Assembly (NCBI GenBank): GCA_017522255.1
Contig: JAFWZP010000051.1
Coordinates: 1-59,297 of the forward strand
Direction: 5' to 3'
DNA: 59,297 bases
Source: Bacteroidales bacterium
GTDB lineage: Bacteria; Bacteroidota; Bacteroidia; Bacteroidales; P3
Each line of letters starts with the position of its first letter. Position 1 is the stretch's first letter. Both the position numbers and the translations under genes were made by a program. Under the pieces are notes generated by a model. The model saw only the letters and a program-made list of their open reading frames with translations. It had not been told where the DNA came from and did not search any database. Shown piece by piece: positions 35,796-44,684 of the stretch.

Positions 35796-37127
35796 ATGGT
35801 GCAACGTTTTATTAATGAAGTAGTCGATAGGTCATTGTTTAATCCAAACGATACCGTGCTTTTGGCAGTAAGTGGTGGTATGGATTCCGTTACTATGTGT
35901 GAACTCTTTTATAGGGCAGGATATAGATTCGCAATGGCTCATTGTAATTTTAGATTGAGGGCAAAAGATAGTGATGGAGATGAGGTTTTTGTAAAACAAT
36001 TGGCCAAACGCTATAATGTACCTATTCATTCAGTGGCATTCGATACTACTGAATATGCTACCGAAAACAAATTTTCGATAGAGGAAGCTGCTCGAAACTT
36101 GAGATACGATTTTTTTGATAAATTGATTGAACAACATAAATATAGTTGTGTGGCAACCGCTCATCACAGAGATGATGCTATCGAAACATTCTTTTTGAAC
36201 CTTATGAGGGGATCAGGAATAGTGGGACTGCATGGAATATTGCAGAAAAATGGCAAGATAATAAGACCGCTACTTTGTTTTGGACGTGATGAGATAGAGA
36301 ACTTTATAAGGGTTAACAATCTCGAATATCGAACCGATTCTACCAACGCCACATTGGATTATAAGCGAAACAAAGTGCGACATCTGCTTGTTCCTTTGTT
36401 TAGAGACTTGGCTCCCGCATTCGACAAGACTATGCAAAACAATATGAAGCATATTGCCGATGTGGAGATGATATACCGACAAGATGTGGACAAAAAGCGA
36501 AACGAATTTATTCAAGTTCATCAAAATGGATATAAGATTTCGATGAAAGAATTGGAAACTCTTAATCCGTTGAGAACTTATTTGTATGAATTTCTATATC
36601 CGTTCGGCTTTGGACAAACAGTGGTGAGTGATATAATAAAGGGGTGGAATAATATTTCGGGTAAACGCTTTTTTGCCAAAGATTATTATTTGATAAAGGA
36701 TCGCGATTATTTGTTTATCTATCCTTTGGTGTTGGAGGACGAGGACGCAAGGTATCTTATCCATGATGGCGATTGTCGTATGGATATGCCTATACATCTT
36801 GAAATGTATTTGTTAGAAAACTCATCTTTGATAGAGTTTGACTTTAATAAATATAATGCCTACTTCGATAGGGACAAACTTAGTTTCCCGCTTTACATTC
36901 GTAGGTGGAAAAGTGGCGATAAGTTTCAACCTTTTGGACTGAAAGGGAAAAGGAAAATAAGCGATTTGTTTACCGACCAAAAGCTATCGTTGCACGACAA
37001 AAAGAACATTTGGCTATTATGCAATGCCGATGATGAGATACTATGGGTGATGGGTTTGCGTACCGATGATAGGTTTAAGATAACATCCCAAACACATAAT
37101 ATATTAAATATAACTTGGAAGATATAA
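35796..37127 (+). CDS. tilS: tRNA(Ile)-lysidine synthase
   Basis: TilS converts C34 of the tRNA-Ile CAU anticodon to lysidine with ATP and lysine, so that AUA is read as isoleucine. The 443-residue protein has the PP-loop SGGMDS at residues 26-31, the HCNFRLR segment, and the ATAHHRDDAIETFFLNL helix of the family. The C-terminal domain has WKSGDKFQPFGLKG. The frame is open back to 35745, but that would start translation within the terminator of the preceding gene, so MVQRFINEV at 35796 is chosen. No separate promoter is obvious; partial read-through is possible. Confidence 0.95.
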   Translation: MVQRFINEVVDRSLFNPNDTVLLAVSGGMDSVTMCELFYRAGYRFAMAHCNFRLRAKDSDGDEVFVKQLAKRYNVPIHSVAFDTTEYATENKFSIEEAARNLRYDFFDKLIEQHKYSCVATAHHRDDAIETFFLNLMRGSGIVGLHGILQKNGKIIRPLLCFGRDEIENFIRVNNLEYRTDSTNATLDYKRNKVRHLLVPLFRDLAPAFDKTMQNNMKHIADVEMIYRQDVDKKRNEFIQVHQNGYKISMKELETLNPLRTYLYEFLYPFGFGQTVVSDIIKGWNNISGKRFFAKDYYLIKDRDYLFIYPLVLEDEDARYLIHDGDCRMDMPIHLEMYLLENSSLIEFDFNKYNAYFDRDKLSFPLYIRRWKSGDKFQPFGLKGKRKISDLFTDQKLSLHDKKNIWLLCNADDEILWVMGLRTDDRFKITSQTHNILNITWKI

Positions 37128-37130
37128 ACT

Positions 37131-37162
37131 AAAAGAGACGCAAGTAATTGCGTCTCTTTTTT
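37131..37162. terminator. Terminator between tilS and the hydrolase gene
   Basis: AAAAGAGACGCAA pairs with TTGCGTCTCTTTT around GTAA, then TT. It lies between convergent genes and can act on both strands, with the better T tract for tilS. Confidence 0.92.
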
Positions 37163-37177
37163 GTGTCTAACAGTTTG

Positions 37178-38551
37178 TTATAACTTCTTCTTTATCCATC
37201 CTGTCATTGTCTCAAGTACTTCTTCCGAAATGGTTTCTTCTATAGTCATATATTCATTAGCATTACCAGTTTCGCAGGTTTGGAATAAGTGGTTGAGGTT
37301 GGGTAGTATAATTATTTCGGCTTTGCCATTGGTACATCTTGTTATTGCTTCGGTGTTTTCGATGGCAAGCACCTGGCAGTCTTTGTCGCCGTTGAGTGCC
37401 AATATAGGGCACTTAACTTTGGATAAGTAGGGACAAGGGTCTAATGTTATAAATGATTGCATCCATTTATGTTGTAGTTGTGTGCTTGTTGCCATTACTT
37501 CTTTGGGCGAATAACCTATGACTTTGCGTTCTTCGCGGCTCAATGTGTGTTGTTTTACAATGCTGTCTATTTTCGATAGCATTTCGTTGTTTGCCGTAGA
37601 GGTGCTCATGTCCAAAAGTTTCTCTAATATTGTAAGGCGTTTGTTTATAAGACTATCTGCCATGCCGTTTATTTCGCATATCTTTTTGTTTTGTAGCAAA
37701 AGGGTCTCTTTGCCATCAATGCCGGGACCTGCCAATAGCACTATAAAAGCCACCGAACTGTTTCGCGAAGCCACAATAGGTGCTATTAATCCGCCTTCGC
37801 TATGTCCTATAAGGCCTATTTTCTTTTTGTCTATTTTGGGGTGCGATTGCAAAAACTTTACCATGGCTTCTATATCGTTGGCAAAATCCAAAGTGGTGGA
37901 ATTAATGTTGCCGGTAGATTTGCCGTAGCCTCTGTCGTCGCAGCGTAGCACTGCTATACCATGGCGTGTAAGATAGTCGGCAATAACCATAAAGGGTTTG
38001 TGTTTGAATATTTCTTCGTCGCGGTTTTGAGCTCCCGAACCTGTGATTAGTATTGCTGCTGCAAAGTCTTTCCCTTGTGTGGGGTAGGTGAGGGTGCCCG
38101 ATAGGGTGTTGTTATCTATTGTGTTTTCAATCATCACCTCTTCTTCGGTGTATGGAAGTGGTCTAACCGGGGTTTGAGGACGATTTATTTCGAATACTCC
38201 ATTCGATGGCTTTAGATTGATATTTAGTTTGTTGCCATATTGTTTTATTTCCCCTCGAAACGTCGAATCGTTATGGTTGTATACCCATTTCCCCTGAAAG
38301 TTTAGCTTTTTAACATTGATAAAAAGAGAGTCGGAAGTAACTCTATACGATGTCGGTTCTATTTTTTCGCTACTTTGCATAGGGCTGTAAAGCACAGGAA
38401 ACACCGAGTCGTTTCGTGTTTCGAAGTGAAGGTTTAGAGGTAGTTGCACCTCTTCCAATATTCCAAACCAATAGCGATCGGCAAACTCTTTTTGTGCAAA
38501 AATATTTGATACTATTAAGCTGATAAATAATAAAGTAGTAGACTTTTTCAT
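37178..38551 (-). CDS. Secreted alpha/beta hydrolase
   Basis: A 457-residue protein with a signal peptide (about 1-20, ending SNIFAQ) and an N-terminal beta-rich region (about 21-130). The alpha/beta hydrolase domain runs from about 140 to 457. The nucleophile elbow is GHSEGG (Ser251), the acid is probably Asp in ALNGDKDCQV, and the base is His in NLNHLFQ. GSGAQNRDEEIF and DDRGYGKS match the YqiA/acylaminoacyl-peptidase-like S9/S33 group found in Bacteroidota. The substrate is unknown; esterase or peptidase activity is likely, in the periplasm. A TATCTTTG box lies 27 bases upstream. Confidence 0.85.
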   Translation of the reverse strand: MKKSTTLLFISLIVSNIFAQKEFADRYWFGILEEVQLPLNLHFETRNDSVFPVLYSPMQSSEKIEPTSYRVTSDSLFINVKKLNFQGKWVYNHNDSTFRGEIKQYGNKLNINLKPSNGVFEINRPQTPVRPLPYTEEEVMIENTIDNNTLSGTLTYPTQGKDFAAAILITGSGAQNRDEEIFKHKPFMVIADYLTRHGIAVLRCDDRGYGKSTGNINSTTLDFANDIEAMVKFLQSHPKIDKKKIGLIGHSEGGLIAPIVASRNSSVAFIVLLAGPGIDGKETLLLQNKKICEINGMADSLINKRLTILEKLLDMSTSTANNEMLSKIDSIVKQHTLSREERKVIGYSPKEVMATSTQLQHKWMQSFITLDPCPYLSKVKCPILALNGDKDCQVLAIENTEAITRCTNGKAEIIILPNLNHLFQTCETGNANEYMTIEETISEEVLETMTGWIKKKL

Positions 38552-38577
38552 CTTGATATATGTTTTTAATTTCTTTG

Positions 38578-38585
38578 CAAAGATA
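38578..38585 (-). promoter_or_regulatory. Putative -7 element of the hydrolase gene
   Basis: CAAAGATA on the plus strand reads TATCTTTG on the minus strand. The -33 box is not evident. Confidence 0.5.
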
Positions 38586-38651
38586 CATAATTATTTTCAA
38601 TTATATATTTTTTCCCTTCCTCCGCCTACTAATCTCTTTTCCCTCCACCAC

Positions 38652-38840
38652 AAAACTTCTCTACCCCCACTACAAAACTTCTTTTTACCCCCTGCAAAAG
38701 TATATCCCAAGTCTTGGGACGAATATCCCAAAGTTTGGGACGAATATCCCAAAGCTTGGGACGAATATCCCAAACTTTGGGATATAGAAATATGGCGGGT
38801 TTTGCTAACTTTTATAGCGGGTTTTGGTAACTTTTATGGT
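38652..38840. repeat. Third symmetric array, 21-22-bp period
   Basis: The left arm has AAAACTT/AAAAGTA at 38652, 38674 and 38696 (22-base steps) within CCACYACAAAACTTCT units. The core has four near-palindromes TATCCCAAAGYTTGGGA at 38703, 38724, 38745 and 38766 (21-base steps). The right arm has GCGGGTTTTGSTAACTTTTAT at 38795 and 38817 (22-base step). The left arm is closely similar to that at 14800. The flanking genes are divergent, so the array is not a terminator. Confidence 0.82.
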
Positions 38841-38889
38841 AGGGGTAGTTTTAGATGTTGCCTAACATATTCGTGACATTTATAATATC

Positions 38890-39160
38890 GTGCACCGTAG
38901 AGACGTGCTGTGGCACGTCTCTTGCGGTATGGCATAGTTGGAGACTTTGGAGACGCGCCGCGGCGCGTCTGTACGATCGGGGGAATATTGTTTTGGTTGT
39001 AAAATATTCGGGGTGTTGGTTTGGGTATATAACATTATGCAACCGTAGAGACGCGCCGTGGCACGTCTCTTGTGATGCGTCTGTACGATCGGGGGAATAT
39101 TGTTTGTGGGTAAAAATATTCGGGGTGTTGGTTTTTTGGCGATAAAATATTATGCAACCA
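38890..39160. repeat. GAGACG palindromes and a 112-bp tandem duplication
   Basis: Palindromic blocks of the type GAGACGYGCCGYGGCRCGTCTC occur at about 38893, 38950 and 39046. A segment starting GCGTCTGTACGATCGGGGG (38965) is repeated at 39077, 112 bases on, and both copies run through ATATTCGGGGTGTTGG to ATTATGCAACC. The same palindrome family recurs at 46948. These look like intergenic repeats rather than genes, and open frames here follow from them. Confidence 0.8.
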
Positions 39161-39255
39161 TAAGAAAAAGCATGGTAATGTTTTTTTTAACCGGACTATT
39201 TGGGTTTGATAAGCACAAGTTGTTTGCATTTTTGTAAAAAAAAAGAATAAAAAGT

Positions 39256-39286
39256 TTTGCAGTGTCGAAAAATGTTTGTATATTTG
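39256..39286 (+). promoter_or_regulatory. Promoter of the PKD-domain cargo operon
   Basis: TTTG (39256-39259), 19 bases, TATATTTG (39279-39286), followed by CACC. The leader to the ATG at 39381 is about 90 bases. Confidence 0.75.
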
Positions 39287-39380
39287 CACCGATTTTACGA
39301 GGATAGGATTTGGCTTATTTTGAGGGTGGATTAGAATTTGTTAAACATTGTAAATAACTAAAAATAATAATATTATAGAT

Positions 39381-42300
39381 ATGAAAAAACTATTATTTTC
39401 GATGATTCTTTTACTCCAATTAGGAGTATCAAAAGCACAAATTGTTGATGATGTTTATATCTCAACTAATTTTAATTCGAGTTGTGTTATTCAAGTGCCC
39501 GACTCATGTCCTCCTTATTTACATTCTCCCGGAGAGTGTTTTATTGTCTGTCGCAATTCTGTTGTTACTTACACAGCCGAAAATGTTAATGCCATCTCGT
39601 ATGAATGGGAAGTGTCCGGAGCCGAAAGTTATGATACTTTGTCGGACGGAAAGACCATACAAGTCAACTGGGGTAACTCAGAAGGAGGACGAGTAAAAGT
39701 AGGTATTACTACAAGTAACGGCAAATATGCTACCGATGAGCGATGCATACAAGTTATAGAACAACCAAAGATTTCGGTGATGTCTACACCCGGCTATACC
39801 GTATCTACAGGAACGAAGGTTATCAACCTATGCTTTGGCGAAACGGTTAGTTTTACCGACATCAGTCAAAGTTATGATATACCTATCGAAAGCTATACAT
39901 GGATTGTTGAAGGTGGAGAATATGAAGATAACAATGAGGTGGTTAATACCAAGAACTATAGTATGACACCATTAAATCCCGGCAAATATACAGTAACGCA
40001 TAAGATAGAGAATGCTTGTGGATGCGAATCGGAAGAGGTTTATATAGTTCATGTTTCAGAGCTTATAGATTTAGAGCTTTCGTGTTATGGCACCGCTTGC
40101 GGAGGTCGTCAAGTGTCGTATACGTTAGAAAATATCAGTTGTTCGGAGTATTTTTGGAATGTAGAAAACGGAGAAATAGTATCACCTCAAGGCTTGCCAA
40201 CCGTTACAGTGGTATGGGACAGCCCTGTTACCGGCTATGGAGTGTTGTCGTTGGATATGTCGCAATGCGAAACAGATTGTAATAATATGATATCACGAAA
40301 GATACCTGTTATTTCGGAGGCTGCTGTTATACAAGGAAAGTCAGAGGTATGTATAGGCGAGTCCTTACGATACGAATTACCATTGTGGGGATCTACATCA
40401 TATGACTGGGCAGTAGTGGAAGGCGAAAACGAAGACCCTGCTACATCTGTTGTAATGAGTAGCGACCTGTATCCCAATCAAAAAATATTTACCTTTACTG
40501 CTCCGGGTACTTATACCATACGTTGTCTATACCGTTGCAACTTTTTGCAATGCGGACCATTTGTAACTACCAAAACCATAACGGTAAAAGATGCATTAGA
40601 GATAAATTCATCATCGGAAGCCCTATGTGCCGGCGTTCCTGTAAGTTTTACCACCAATTCCGAAAGTAGTGTATGGTGGGGAGTATATAACAAAAATGGC
40701 ATATTGCAATACACTACCACAAATGATAGCTTGACATATACATTTGAAACACCGGGTACATCATACACCATAAAAGCTTACGATACTGCGTATTGCGACA
40801 CTTCTATATATTCCGTTGCCATTCGCAACAATCCTCCTATAGTCGATTCTATAGTTGGCGACAGTGTAGCCTGCCCTTACGAAGGCACACTTCTTACAGC
40901 CTATCCTACAAGTCCGAGATATTATATAGAATGGTATACCTATAACGATTCTACATGGCACAGCGGAAGCAGCATAAATGTTTTTCCACAGTTTGTGAAT
41001 GGCGAATATTGTGTAGGCGTTTGTCAAGTGGATATCGAAACGGGTTGCCGTTCGGAGCTTACCAACTATACCATACACCTCTTTAGATTTTCTCCGGTGG
41101 TTAGCGACGGTTTCAAAGCCTGCCCCGAAGAGCTACTGACACTGTCGGTGGTAGATCAGGCACCGCGATGTTTGTATGAATGGTATTTGGACGAGGATAA
41201 TTACTACAAAGCCTCAGTGCAAGGCAGTCATATACAGGCTTCTGTCGATCTGGCAATAAACCGTTTGGTAAGTGGTGGCGACGATAATTATCTGTTTCCG
41301 GTGATGTTGCAACGCAGTGCCTGTGGCGTTAAAACCAAAGATACCGTATTGATAGAGGTAAACCACCCAGCCGAGTTCGCGATAAACATGAAAGAAGCAG
41401 TCTGTCAAAATGATGCCTTGTTGCTTAGTGCCGAAGGCGATGGCGATGATACCTACTTATGGGAAATACCCGGCCGTATGCGGCGCGAAGGCAATAATAT
41501 TTCTCATACATTCAATTGGAGTGGGATAGATACTATAGAGGTGTCGGCACGTAGCGGAGCCACATGCAGTTATGGAACGCCTAAGATACATATAGTAGAG
41601 ATTATAGCAAAGCCTCAGCTCAGTATATTATCTCATGGCGATGGACATTTGGAAGCCGTGGTATCCAATTGCGACCCCATTATGTATGAGTGGAGTAAAG
41701 GAGACGAGGTGTTGAGTTCAGAGCCTATGTTTTATGTTGAAAATATTGAGAGTTTGACGGAATATTGCTGTGAGGTATTTTGTGAATATCCCGAAGATGA
41801 ACTATTATGTTCGGCACGCAACTGCTATAGCATAGTATGCGAAGACACCATTGATGTAGATCCTGTACATATAGAAGACTTGGAACCCTATTGTGGAAGA
41901 GGAACATTTGCTATAGAACCTTATTATACTGATTCTGAAATAAATTGGTATGTGGATCCTTTTGAGTCCGGCATTGAAGGAAATGGCAGCAGCCGTGTAA
42001 ATATAAAATTCCGCACCGCAGGCGTGCATACTATTACAGCTATCGAAAGGAAATACGATGGACACTGTGTACGCCACACCATTACATGTACTATATATTG
42101 TGTACCACACTTCACTTTGTCGTATATATGTCCCGACAATATTAAGATAACCGATAGTTCGAGCTATTATCAAACCTCAATAGATAATATTGCGTTTTAT
42201 TATAAAAATGAACTTATAACGGTAGCAGAACGTGGTGGCTATTGGATAACCTCTATACCCGATGAAATAGATAGTAAAACAACTTTTGCGTATAGATGCG

Positions 42301-44669
42301 AGTTTGGTATTATAGATAATGCTACAGGAAATATAATTAATTGCGACGCTGTTACTAATCCTATAACGTTATATCCTTCCGGCGAATTGCTAAGCTGCCA
42401 TATACCCCAAAAGGCATGTGCCAAAGTGCCTTTTTCGTTATACGCCACAGGCAATAATATAATGAGGTATACATGGCGGTTTGCAGATAACTCAACCTAT
42501 AGCAACGATTCGATAGACCATACTGTAGAACTTGATGGCAGTTCTACTATAGGAACGATTAATATAAAATTGACAGCCATAGACTCCAATGGTTGCACTT
42601 TCTCGCGAAATGGAACGGTTGAGGTTAGATCTAATCTTATAGAAGGTATGGTGTTTGTACAATCAGACCCTTATCCGTGTCCGGGAAATTATTCATTATT
42701 ACAATTTCTATCTACTATATCCGATAATGATAATGAAAATGATAATATGTGGACATATAGGTGGTTATCCGGTGGCGAAGCCGACACCTTGCCCACATAT
42801 AATACATTGGTGCAAGATAACCATATCGTTCGGGTTATGGAGCCGGAGTATGGCTGCGTAAGCGAATTTGGAGGAAAATCCATTTTCAGACTAGCCCCCG
42901 ATGCTCGCATATTGGCCAAATCTGTTTACTGTCCCGAAGATGAGGTTCGGCTATTGGCAGCACCGGGAAGCGACTATACTTATCAGTGGAATATAGGAGG
43001 GTATAATATGTCGTTAGTAGACACTGTTCATAATCCTGAGGGTACGCTAACTATAAGCGGATGCACTCCTATGCGTGATTATTACGACACTTTGATAGTA
43101 GGCAATAGCCAAGGTTGCTATAGCACGGCATACCATAACTTTAAAATTGTTTACACATCGGCATCACCTCAAATAAGCATCGATGGAGACAACTGTATGT
43201 TGCATCCACCATTACGACTTATCTCCACACAAGGAATACCCCTATATTGGAGCAATGGCGACTATGGCACCGATGCTTACTACTACACATCGGGCAGTGC
43301 GTTGGCATATTACTACGACACCAATGGTTGCAAATCCTATACCAGCAATATCCTCCTTAGCTATGTGCCTGACTATGATGCACTGCTTACGGGTTGCTAT
43401 TGCCTTTCCGACTATCGATTGCCAACCGACTTGCCTATATATGGCTTTTATCCTCAAAGCACAATATTGGGGTACTGGCAGTGGCTAAAGAATGATAATT
43501 CGATACATTCGGGCAATAGTCCGATAGACATGTTGCCTATAGAGCAAGATGGAGGAGAATATAGATTATTGACAAAACTGCCCGATAATATTGATTGTGA
43601 ATCAGAGTCTCCCTTATTAACTATATTGAAATGTGGCGGAGAAGGAGGAGGTGATGGAACAGAAAGTCCATGGAGCGATTTTGACTTTACTACTGCTGGT
43701 TTTATGCAATTATCATTGAAAGAGCCACCGGAGGTAAGTTGCGAAGTGAATGATTGTGAATTGTATGTAACCATAACATTGAATTTGCTTAATAGAAGTG
43801 AGGAGGATGATGAGACTATAACCGATATTTTTGCAAATTCGTTAAATAATACAGTAGTAGGTTTTAGCCCCAATCCGTTATATATAGTTTCCGGCGAATC
43901 GGAAACTGTAACCATAACAATGGATATAAATAATATATCGGCAAATTCGATATTCCTATATTTTTTCAATACCATTGATAATAAATATTTTTATATAAGT
44001 ATTAACGATTTGGATTTTATAGCTTGTGCTGCTGATACTTGTGTAATGAATATAGTAGAGAATAAATTCGAGTTGGATATAGATAGAAGTACACAAGGGC
44101 AAGCATTGTATTTTAATTTTGAATTGGAATATCCCGGAGTGCAAGATATTTTTAAAGTTTGGGTAGAACCATCCGAGATAATAAATATTATAACATCAAG
44201 CAATACAATCGCCGGAATATGGCAATTAAACTACAATAGTTTAAGCAACCATTGGGATTTGGATAACGAAGCCACTGTTTGCATACATGCATTGGTATGC
44301 AAAGATTCCACTACTCTGTGTCATGCCATATATTGTGTGCCAATAAGCACCATATTGGAGATGGCAGACGGGATGTTAGACGAAAAATCAACGAAATCAA
44401 AAACCGAAAATAGTGATACATCCAACATACCTATATATGCCGATGAGCCATACCTTGTGCCAAATCCGGCTTACGACAATGTGTCAATAGAGGGAATGGC
44501 AAAAGAGGATATAGAGGCTGTGAATATATTGGATATGAATGGCAAAGCCATACCTATTATTATAAGAACTAATAATATCAATATATCCAATTTGCCAAGT
44601 GGTGCCTATATAGTATGCATAACTACAAGCAATAATAAAGTGCATTATTTAAAACTGATAAAAAAATAA
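39381..44669 (+). CDS. Large PKD-like T9SS-secreted protein
   Basis: A 1762-residue protein with a signal peptide (about 1-20, ending GVSKAQ). A long array of PKD/Ig-like domains of about 80-100 residues follows, with the recurring pattern SYEWEVSGAE or YEWSKGDEVL and cysteine pairs. A glycine-rich linker (GGEGGGDGTES, about 1418) precedes a region of different composition, rich in Asn/Ile/Asp (about 1435-1670). The type-A sorting domain is about 1684-1762 (LVPNPAYDNVSIEGM to VHYLKLIKK). Surface exposure through T9SS is well supported by that domain; adhesive function is inference. Cysteine is abundant, which suggests oxidative folding outside the cytoplasm. It is the first gene of an operon with the next cargo. 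Confidence 0.9.
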   Translation: MKKLLFSMILLLQLGVSKAQIVDDVYISTNFNSSCVIQVPDSCPPYLHSPGECFIVCRNSVVTYTAENVNAISYEWEVSGAESYDTLSDGKTIQVNWGNSEGGRVKVGITTSNGKYATDERCIQVIEQPKISVMSTPGYTVSTGTKVINLCFGETVSFTDISQSYDIPIESYTWIVEGGEYEDNNEVVNTKNYSMTPLNPGKYTVTHKIENACGCESEEVYIVHVSELIDLELSCYGTACGGRQVSYTLENISCSEYFWNVENGEIVSPQGLPTVTVVWDSPVTGYGVLSLDMSQCETDCNNMISRKIPVISEAAVIQGKSEVCIGESLRYELPLWGSTSYDWAVVEGENEDPATSVVMSSDLYPNQKIFTFTAPGTYTIRCLYRCNFLQCGPFVTTKTITVKDALEINSSSEALCAGVPVSFTTNSESSVWWGVYNKNGILQYTTTNDSLTYTFETPGTSYTIKAYDTAYCDTSIYSVAIRNNPPIVDSIVGDSVACPYEGTLLTAYPTSPRYYIEWYTYNDSTWHSGSSINVFPQFVNGEYCVGVCQVDIETGCRSELTNYTIHLFRFSPVVSDGFKACPEELLTLSVVDQAPRCLYEWYLDEDNYYKASVQGSHIQASVDLAINRLVSGGDDNYLFPVMLQRSACGVKTKDTVLIEVNHPAEFAINMKEAVCQNDALLLSAEGDGDDTYLWEIPGRMRREGNNISHTFNWSGIDTIEVSARSGATCSYGTPKIHIVEIIAKPQLSILSHGDGHLEAVVSNCDPIMYEWSKGDEVLSSEPMFYVENIESLTEYCCEVFCEYPEDELLCSARNCYSIVCEDTIDVDPVHIEDLEPYCGRGTFAIEPYYTDSEINWYVDPFESGIEGNGSSRVNIKFRTAGVHTITAIERKYDGHCVRHTITCTIYCVPHFTLSYICPDNIKITDSSSYYQTSIDNIAFYYKNELITVAERGGYWITSIPDEIDSKTTFAYRCEFGIIDNATGNIINCDAVTNPITLYPSGELLSCHIPQKACAKVPFSLYATGNNIMRYTWRFADNSTYSNDSIDHTVELDGSSTIGTINIKLTAIDSNGCTFSRNGTVEVRSNLIEGMVFVQSDPYPCPGNYSLLQFLSTISDNDNENDNMWTYRWLSGGEADTLPTYNTLVQDNHIVRVMEPEYGCVSEFGGKSIFRLAPDARILAKSVYCPEDEVRLLAAPGSDYTYQWNIGGYNMSLVDTVHNPEGTLTISGCTPMRDYYDTLIVGNSQGCYSTAYHNFKIVYTSASPQISIDGDNCMLHPPLRLISTQGIPLYWSNGDYGTDAYYYTSGSALAYYYDTNGCKSYTSNILLSYVPDYDALLTGCYCLSDYRLPTDLPIYGFYPQSTILGYWQWLKNDNSIHSGNSPIDMLPIEQDGGEYRLLTKLPDNIDCESESPLLTILKCGGEGGGDGTESPWSDFDFTTAGFMQLSLKEPPEVSCEVNDCELYVTITLNLLNRSEEDDETITDIFANSLNNTVVGFSPNPLYIVSGESETVTITMDINNISANSIFLYFFNTIDNKYFYISINDLDFIACAADTCVMNIVENKFELDIDRSTQGQALYFNFELEYPGVQDIFKVWVEPSEIINIITSSNTIAGIWQLNYNSLSNHWDLDNEATVCIHALVCKDSTTLCHAIYCVPISTILEMADGMLDEKSTKSKTENSDTSNIPIYADEPYLVPNPAYDNVSIEGMAKEDIEAVNILDMNGKAIPIIIRTNNINISNLPSGAYIVCITTSNNKVHYLKLIKK

Positions 44670-44670
44670 T

Positions 44671-44678
44671 AAGGAGGG
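44671..44678 (+). promoter_or_regulatory. Strong Shine-Dalgarno site
   Basis: AAGGAGGG starts one base after the TAA of the 1762-residue cargo gene and lies 6 bases before the ATG at 44685. Such a full anti-SD match is unusual in Bacteroidota and supports tight expression of the second gene. Confidence 0.7.
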
Positions 44679-44684
44679 AAATTT

